In this document: positions 32,237 to 36,453 of the stretch, piece by piece
Numbering within the stretch: the first letter of the stretch is position 1
How the letters are laid out: each line of letters opens with the position of its first letter
Origin: Candidatus Falkowiibacteriota bacterium
GTDB lineage: Bacteria > Patescibacteriota > Patescibacteriia > Patescibacteriales > VMTK01
Reading direction: 5' to 3'
Assembly: GCA_013791585.1 (NCBI GenBank)
Contig: VMTK01000053.1
Coordinates: 1-36,453 of the forward strand
Length of the DNA stretch: 36,453 bases
Program-made: the position numbers and the translations under genes
The notes under the pieces: model-generated
Database searches by the model: none
The model's input: only the letters and a program-made list of their open reading frames with translations
What the model was told of the DNA's origin: nothing

Positions 32237-33100
32237 ATGATTGACTTACATTTTCACTCAACATATTCTGACGGAAAATTTTCCGTTCCAGAATTAGCGG
32301 AACTGATAAAAAAAAATGGGCTTAAATATTGCGCCCTAACGGATCACGACACCATTGCTGGTGTAAGTGAGCTAAAAAAATATTTGCAAGAGGACAGTAT
32401 CATTGTTATACCTGGCGTTGAGTTGACAGCTCTTTATGGCGAAAACGAAATTCATATTTTGATATATGATTTTGACGTTAAAACCGTCAGCGAAGTTTTA
32501 AAGGAAAGAAATGAATTGGTAAAAAAACAAAAAGTTAAAGAAATGCAAAAAGCAATTTCTCTATTCAGGAAAGAGGGATTAAGGATGGATGACAATCTAA
32601 AACCAGATGAAAAAAAACCGGTAGGATACACTGTTGCGATGAATATTTGTCAAAATCAGTCAAATCTGGACTTATTATTCAAAAGGCATGGAAAAATATT
32701 ATCTCCCGATGATATTTATTTCAACTATCAAGCCCCTAGTAAATCATGCGCGGTCAGCAGAAGTGGGGTTAGTGTTAAGTGGATACTAGATAAATTGCAA
32801 GACAACTCGACGGATTTTATAATTGCGCATCCCTTTCTGCGAGTCAGTGTTGCAACTAATCCGCTTTCTGAAAATGATATTTATTCCTTATTGGATATTG
32901 GACTTACTGGAGTGGAAATTTATCATGATAAAACCACAAACCAACAAATTCAATCACTAATAAAGATAGCCAATGAAAAAAATCTGTATTATACCGGAGG
33001 TTCAGATTTTCATGGCAGAAAAAATGATATTGGAATTGGAATGTATGGAATAGGATTAGAAGTTCCTAAGTTTAAAATATCTAATTATGAATTAATCTAA
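32237..33100 (+). CDS. PHP-domain phosphoesterase
   Basis: 287 aa, a complete stand-alone PHP domain. Metal-binding motifs: DLHFHSTYSDG (first HxH and Asp), ALTDHDT, IPGVELTAL with EIHILIY, IIAHPFL and a final GGSDFHGR. Stand-alone PHP proteins of this size include 5'-nucleotidases, RNase AM-like exonucleases and histidinol-phosphatase-like enzymes, and the exact substrate is open. An extra helical segment (about 95-155) is inserted between the metal motifs. It follows the kinase gene by 22 bp and precedes the nucleotidyltransferase gene by 9 bp. Confidence 0.88.
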   Translation: MIDLHFHSTYSDGKFSVPELAELIKKNGLKYCALTDHDTIAGVSELKKYLQEDSIIVIPGVELTALYGENEIHILIYDFDVKTVSEVLKERNELVKKQKVKEMQKAISLFRKEGLRMDDNLKPDEKKPVGYTVAMNICQNQSNLDLLFKRHGKILSPDDIYFNYQAPSKSCAVSRSGVSVKWILDKLQDNSTDFIIAHPFLRVSVATNPLSENDIYSLLDIGLTGVEIYHDKTTNQQIQSLIKIANEKNLYYTGGSDFHGRKNDIGIGMYGIGLEVPKFKISNYELI

Positions 33101-33109
33101 AAAAATATT

Positions 33110-33781
33110 ATGCTTAATAGCGACACCGTTAAAATAATCTCTAAAATATTAAAAAATAAATTTGAAAAATTACCCGCAATTTCTTCAGCTTATATTTATG
33201 GAAGTGTTTTAACTAATAATTTTTCACGAATGAGCGACATAGACGTATTATTCATTATTGATAACATAGATAATCCAAATAAATTATTAAAAGAAATAAA
33301 ATTAATTAGAAATACTGTAAAGGACTACAAATTGGATATTAATGTGGTTTTTATGGATGAATTTATCAGGCGCTGGCATATTTACAGACCGCCAACTTAT
33401 TTTTATTGGATTAAATCTCGCAGTGTATTTCTTTGGGGTACGGATTATATAAAAGATGTCAAAGAATCAGAGATAACAGCCGAATCATTATTCAGACGAG
33501 CTATCGACTTAGCACAAAGTAGCCGATCTGTTTATTTGAATAATAAAGACGATTCATTTTGGGAAAGTAAATATAAAAGATGGGTTAGCACCTTAATCTG
33601 TGAAATTAATTTTTTGGATAATGAGCTTGAATTTGATTTTAAAATATGTGCGCCCAAGATGGCAAAAAAATATCCAGAAATAAAAAACATACTCAACCTT
33701 CTCCAAGATAATCCTTCTATGGAAAAAATTACAGGTGTCGCAGAAAACCTTGTTTGTTTTATTCGACAAAACTATTTATAA
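33110..33781 (+). CDS. Pol-beta-superfamily nucleotidyltransferase (MNT/KNTase-like)
   Basis: 223 aa. YIYGSVLTNNFSRMSDIDVLFII has the GS-x10-DxD signature with a third Asp in LDINVVF, so the metal site appears complete. A mostly helical C-terminal half (about 115-223) resembles the kanamycin nucleotidyltransferase C-domain or a HEPN-like bundle. Such enzymes nucleotidylate small molecules or act as the antitoxin of HEPN toxins; the HEPN gene at 35206 lies 1.4 kb away, not adjacent. Its stop is close to the next gene's start. Confidence 0.82.
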   Translation: MLNSDTVKIISKILKNKFEKLPAISSAYIYGSVLTNNFSRMSDIDVLFIIDNIDNPNKLLKEIKLIRNTVKDYKLDINVVFMDEFIRRWHIYRPPTYFYWIKSRSVFLWGTDYIKDVKESEITAESLFRRAIDLAQSSRSVYLNNKDDSFWESKYKRWVSTLICEINFLDNELEFDFKICAPKMAKKYPEIKNILNLLQDNPSMEKITGVAENLVCFIRQNYL

Positions 33782-33785
33782 GTTT

Positions 33786-34937
33786 ATGAAAATTTTAATG
33801 TTAACTTCTATGTTTGGATCTGGGTATGGCATGGGCTATTCATCATACAAGGAAGCTCAGTATTTTTCTGATTTAAATCATGATGTTACAGTTGTTCATT
33901 GCAATTCTGATATTGACGATTATTTTGACAAGCGCATTAAATTCATACACCTGCCAATAAAGAAAACTAAATTTGTTGATTTTATTTTATTTTATATTGC
34001 TCTTAAAAAATTGATGAAAAAAATTAACATAGACGATTTTGACGTGATTTATTTACAATCTTTAGAATTTGGTTTGTTGGAGTTATCAAAAATTAAAAAA
34101 CCAATATTTTATTTTTCTCGTAGTACAATGCTTGGTTTACAAAAAGCACTACAAAAAGAAAATGTCAAAAAATCATTTTTAAATAAAATTAATCATGCTG
34201 TTTTAGTATTTCTTGAGAAACGTTGTATGAATTATGCTAAATTAGTATTTGTTAAGTCAAAAGTCATGCTCGATGAAGTTGCCGATCTGTATCACATAAA
34301 CCATCAAAAAATCATTTTAATAACTGGGGGTATAGATAAAGAAGATTTTAAGGCTGACGCGGTTAAAGATAGTAAGGAGTTTAAAAAAAAATGGTCAATT
34401 TCTTCATCTAGTAAAATTATTCTTTATGCTGGCAGAATAATTCCTCAAAAAGGATTAATCTATTTAATTAAAGCTACTTTGCAATTACTTGATGATCATG
34501 ATTTTATTGTTGTTGTGGCAGGACTTTGCGGGGATAAAAATTATCAAAATTTAATAAAAAAACAATTAAACAGCCATACGAAATCTTTTTTGTTCCTTGG
34601 ACATATCAATCAGCTAGAAATGTCGCACATTTTTAATATTGCCGACTGTATTGTGACACCGTCTTTATATGAACCGTTTGGTATGGTAAATTTACAAGCT
34701 GCTTTTTTAGGGAAAGCTGTGATTACTACAGACATTACTGGGTCTATTGATGTTTTGCAAAATTATCATGGATTAACAGTTGTCAACGCTGGTTCAGTTA
34801 AAGAAATTGAACATTCATTAAAAAAAATATTACTAAATAAAAAAAATAAAGACACCTGGCTTTTTAATTTTGACTGCTATTCGTGGCAAAATGTGGCAAA
34901 TAAAATTATAACCTTATTTAAAACAATAAAAGAATAA
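33786..34937 (+). CDS. GT4-type glycosyltransferase
   Basis: 383 aa, GT-B fold. N-domain MKILMLTSMFGSGYGMGYSS; C-domain KIILYAGRIIPQKGLIYLIK and the donor motif EPFGMVNLQAAFLGKAVITT (E-x7-Q instead of the usual E-x7-E). The last acidic residue of the motif is therefore changed. ATG 33786 begins four nt after the nucleotidyltransferase stop, so the genes are probably co-translated. It closes the kinase-PHP-nucleotidyltransferase-GT cassette and is followed by the second copy of the 36-bp repeat. Confidence 0.88.
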   Translation: MKILMLTSMFGSGYGMGYSSYKEAQYFSDLNHDVTVVHCNSDIDDYFDKRIKFIHLPIKKTKFVDFILFYIALKKLMKKINIDDFDVIYLQSLEFGLLELSKIKKPIFYFSRSTMLGLQKALQKENVKKSFLNKINHAVLVFLEKRCMNYAKLVFVKSKVMLDEVADLYHINHQKIILITGGIDKEDFKADAVKDSKEFKKKWSISSSSKIILYAGRIIPQKGLIYLIKATLQLLDDHDFIVVVAGLCGDKNYQNLIKKQLNSHTKSFLFLGHINQLEMSHIFNIADCIVTPSLYEPFGMVNLQAAFLGKAVITTDITGSIDVLQNYHGLTVVNAGSVKEIEHSLKKILLNKKNKDTWLFNFDCYSWQNVANKIITLFKTIKE

Positions 34938-34940
34938 TGA

Positions 34941-34991
34941 GTTTAGGGCAAAGGGAATTCACCCCTTTAATCCCCACCCCTCCCTTTGCCC
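34941..34991. repeat. 36-bp direct repeat with palindromic ends, copy 2
   Basis: Left end GTTTAGGGCAAAGGG pairs with the right end CCCTTTGCCC; the centre 34956-34991 is identical to 31118-31153. It begins three nt after the glycosyltransferase stop and precedes the truncated CYTH gene. Confidence 0.88.
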
Positions 34992-35014
34992 AACAAAATC
35001 TTTGAAATAAAAAT

Positions 35015-35221
35015 ATGGAAATTGAAATAAGAGCTAAAATAGATAACATAAAAAATATTGAGCAAAGCGTCATTAAGCTTGGCGCTAAATTGTTAAAACA
35101 AAAAAAACAAATTGATAAATATTTTGGGGAGATTTCCGCCGCGGCAGAATCCTCTGCGGAGAGATTCTGCCGCAGCGTAAAATTGATCACTAATTTTTAT
35201 AAATTATGGGACTCGAAATAA
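35015..35221 (+). pseudogene. Truncated CYTH-domain (CyaB-like) gene interrupted by a palindrome
   Basis: Starts MEIEIRAKIDNIKNIEQ, carrying the ExExK-type opening of CYTH enzymes (adenylate cyclase IV/thiamine triphosphatase fold), and DKYFG fits the second strand, but after about 40 residues the sequence becomes SAAAESSAERFCRS, encoded by a GC-rich palindrome at 35140-35173. The remaining ~130 residues of a CYTH domain, including later Arg/Lys/Glu tunnel residues, are absent. The frame ends within the start of the HEPN gene. Probably a broken gene. Confidence 0.65.
35140..35173. repeat. GC-rich palindrome truncating the CYTH gene
   Basis: GCGGCAGAATC (35140-35150) pairs with GATTCTGCCGC (35163-35173); the loop holds a small inner CCTC/GAGG hairpin. 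Its GC content stands out sharply from the surrounding AT-rich sequence. Confidence 0.85.
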
Positions 35222-35658
35222 AAGAAATTCTTAATAAAGAATTAGACAAAATCGATGCAGCAATTAAATCTCAACCTGAAGAAATAATACTAGTATTGCA
35301 GGCGCACCTTTTTGTGGAAAATATAATTGATGAAATGCTGTGTTCCATATTAAAGAGAGGAGATATTTTAACTGAAAATAATTTATCTTTTTACCAAAAA
35401 CTTCTTATTATTCAAGCTTCAGATATTATAGAGTCTTATTTAATTGACACCCTAAAGAGACTAAACAATATTCGAAATAAATTTTCTCATCAATTACAAT
35501 ATAATTTATCAGAAAAAGATATAGATTTTATTGGTGCGCCTTTCGGTGAACGTTATAAAAAAATAAAGAAAAGTGACAGCGAATATCCAAAAGTTAGACT
35601 AAGATGGATTATATATACCCTTATCGCACATCTTCGGATTAAAGTAAATAATTTATAA
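35206..35658 (+). CDS. HEPN-like helical protein (RX4H motif)
   Basis: 150 aa, all helical by composition. LNNIRNKFSHQL holds R90-x4-H95 with Asn91, the RNx3H-type catalytic signature of HEPN ribonucleases. HEPN proteins act as toxins or in defence, often next to an MNT-type antitoxin. The nearest candidate is the nucleotidyltransferase at 33110, separated by a glycosyltransferase and the broken CYTH gene. The ATG at 35206 overlaps the CYTH remnant. It could equally be a DUF4145-like regulator without nuclease activity. Confidence 0.65.
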   Translation: MGLEIKEILNKELDKIDAAIKSQPEEIILVLQAHLFVENIIDEMLCSILKRGDILTENNLSFYQKLLIIQASDIIESYLIDTLKRLNNIRNKFSHQLQYNLSEKDIDFIGAPFGERYKKIKKSDSEYPKVRLRWIIYTLIAHLRIKVNNL

Positions 35659-35689
35659 AAATAATTTTATTTTTAACACTCGCTCTCCC

Positions 35690-35843
35690 AACTTCGCATC
35701 AAGCGCGCGCATCACAGTTGCGCAATTTCAAAAATTAATGTATATTAAAAATTATATTAATTATATTAACTTGTGATGCGTTGCGCGCCCGCCCCGCTTT
35801 GCGAAGCGTTTGCGGGGCTATGCGTTGCGCGTTGCGCGAAAAT
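35690..35843. repeat. GC-rich palindromic cluster upstream of greA
   Basis: GCGCGCGCATCACAG (from about 35703) is inverted as CTTGTGATGCGTTGCGCGC (to about 35789) around an AT-rich loop. A second hairpin CCCCGC...GCGGGG spans 35792-35817, then the heptamers TTGCGCG repeat directly before the greA start. The region shows no promoter I can defend. Confidence 0.7.
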
Positions 35844-36302
35844 ATGCCTGATCAAATTATTTCACAAGAAGGACATGATAAATTAGAACAAGAATTGAAA
35901 TATATTACAACAATTAAGAGGTTGGAAATCGCCAAGCGCATTGAATCAGCCAAAGAGCTGGGGGATTTAAGCGAGAACGCGGAATACACTGAAGCAAAAG
36001 ACGAGCAAGCATTTAACGAAGGCCGAGCCGCTGAAATAAAAATGCTGCTTAAAAATTTAACAATCGTAAATAACGGAGACCGCAAAAATTCTATCGGCAT
36101 GGGATCAAAAGTTACAGCCATGATTAATGGAAATGAAAAACAATATACCATAGTAAGCTTTAACGAAGCGGATCCGGTGGAAGGCAAAATTTCCAACGAG
36201 TCTCCGCTTGGCAAAGCATTTTTAGACAGAAAAAAAGGCGACACGATAAAAGTTGAAACTCCAAACGGAGAAAGCGTGTATAAAATCTTAAGTATAGAAT
36301 GA
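35844..36302 (+). CDS. greA: Transcription elongation factor GreA
   Basis: Rescues backtracked RNA polymerase by stimulating transcript cleavage. 152 aa. The N-terminal coiled coil has QEGHDKLEQEL, with ISAKE-type GDLSENAEYTEAKDEQAFNEGR (the acidic tip residues are in this GDLSENAEY loop). The C-terminal FKBP-like domain has GMGSKVTAM, FNEADPVEGKISNESPLGKAFLDRK-type strands and GDTIKVETPNGES. The ATG at 35844 is chosen by homology (MPDQIISQEGH); upstream in-frame codons are repeat-derived. Stop is TGA, 20 bp before the right terminal repeat. Confidence 0.95.
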   Translation: MPDQIISQEGHDKLEQELKYITTIKRLEIAKRIESAKELGDLSENAEYTEAKDEQAFNEGRAAEIKMLLKNLTIVNNGDRKNSIGMGSKVTAMINGNEKQYTIVSFNEADPVEGKISNESPLGKAFLDRKKGDTIKVETPNGESVYKILSIE

Positions 36303-36322
36303 AATAAAAAATGGTTATATGG

Positions 36323-36453
36323 GGTATAAGTAACTTAATTTGGTGGAAAACTTGTTCCTTTGCAAATAATTTTTTTGCGGCAAAGCATTAATGCTTGGGT
36401 CCACTTCAAGAAAAATTTTACAGAATTTAATCCGTGAGTTTTACTTAAAAATT
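36323..36453 (-). repeat. Right copy of 131-bp terminal inverted repeat
   Basis: Exact reverse complement of 2-132. It begins 20 bp after the greA stop and runs to the last base of the window. Confidence 0.95.

Noticed and set aside
31118-34991. Repeats as a CRISPR array
   Set aside because: Only two copies, 3.8 kb apart; no spacers or cas genes.
36300-36302. Recoded UGA (genetic code 25) as in some CPR lineages
   Set aside because: greA ends normally at TGA and no conserved gene needs a TGA to be read through.
1-36453. Linear plasmid or virus with terminal repeats
   Set aside because: Gene content is chromosomal housekeeping without replication or capsid genes; inverted repeats at contig ends are better explained by a dispersed repeat until shown otherwise.

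Overview
The window is AT-rich with very tightly packed short genes, few Shine-Dalgarno sites and no UGA read-through (standard bacterial code; greA itself ends in TGA). The gene set (divergent CTP synthase, Fmt, Def, GltX, GreA, a tail-specific protease, AmmeMemoRadiSam genes, a WecG-Nudix fusion and small conserved unknowns) suggests a Candidate Phyla Radiation/Patescibacteria genome. I cannot place it more finely without a search. Apart from base 1, the two ends of the window are 131-bp perfect inverted copies of one another. Since the content is chromosomal housekeeping, this is most simply two inverted copies of a dispersed repeat at contig ends, but an invertible segment is possible.

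Layout. 0.4-1.7 kb: an S41 C-terminal processing protease. 1.9-7.5 kb: an unusual same-strand cluster of three paralogous SAM methyltransferases around a phosphohistidine swivelling-domain protein without an ATP-grasp domain and a Cys/Met-type PLP enzyme. 7.6-11 kb: pyrG (+), then fmt, tRNA-Glu(CUC) and def (-). 11-12.6 kb: an unknown membrane protein and a small unknown. 12.7-16.2 kb (-): a Memo-like protein, a secreted lysozyme-like/repeat protein and an AmrS-like radical SAM enzyme. 16.5-20.6 kb (+): a WecG/TagA-Nudix fusion, a probable pseudokinase, a 58-aa membrane peptide and gltX. 20.6-25.4 kb: two small proteins (one a 57-aa Cys/His protein), two glycosyltransferases, a DUF192 lipoprotein and an O-antigen-ligase-like membrane protein. 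25.6-31.1 kb: a defence-like island (DUF262-HNH protein, fused restriction-modification enzyme, DUF2130 nuclease-like protein). 31.2-34.9 kb: a four-gene cassette (APH kinase, PHP phosphoesterase, nucleotidyltransferase, glycosyltransferase) bracketed by two direct copies of a small palindromic repeat. 35.0-36.3 kb: a truncated CYTH gene, a HEPN-type protein and greA.

The most striking layer is not genic. Small repeats are scattered between and inside genes: (i) two copies of an 81-85-bp palindrome with ACCCCGCACC ends, each flanked by 17-18-bp direct repeats, one lying inside the O-antigen-ligase ORF; (ii) a dRS3-like palindrome in the same ORF, translated as WIPAFAGMT; (iii) tandem arrays of 7- or 8-nt units inside fmt, gltX, a glycosyltransferase and the ligase; (iv) intergenic hairpins whose arms are built of similar 7-8-nt units; (v) REPIN-like double- and quadruple-hairpin elements. 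Several genes appear leaderless, with TATAAT 6-9 nt before the ATG, while a few others have strong Shine-Dalgarno sequences.
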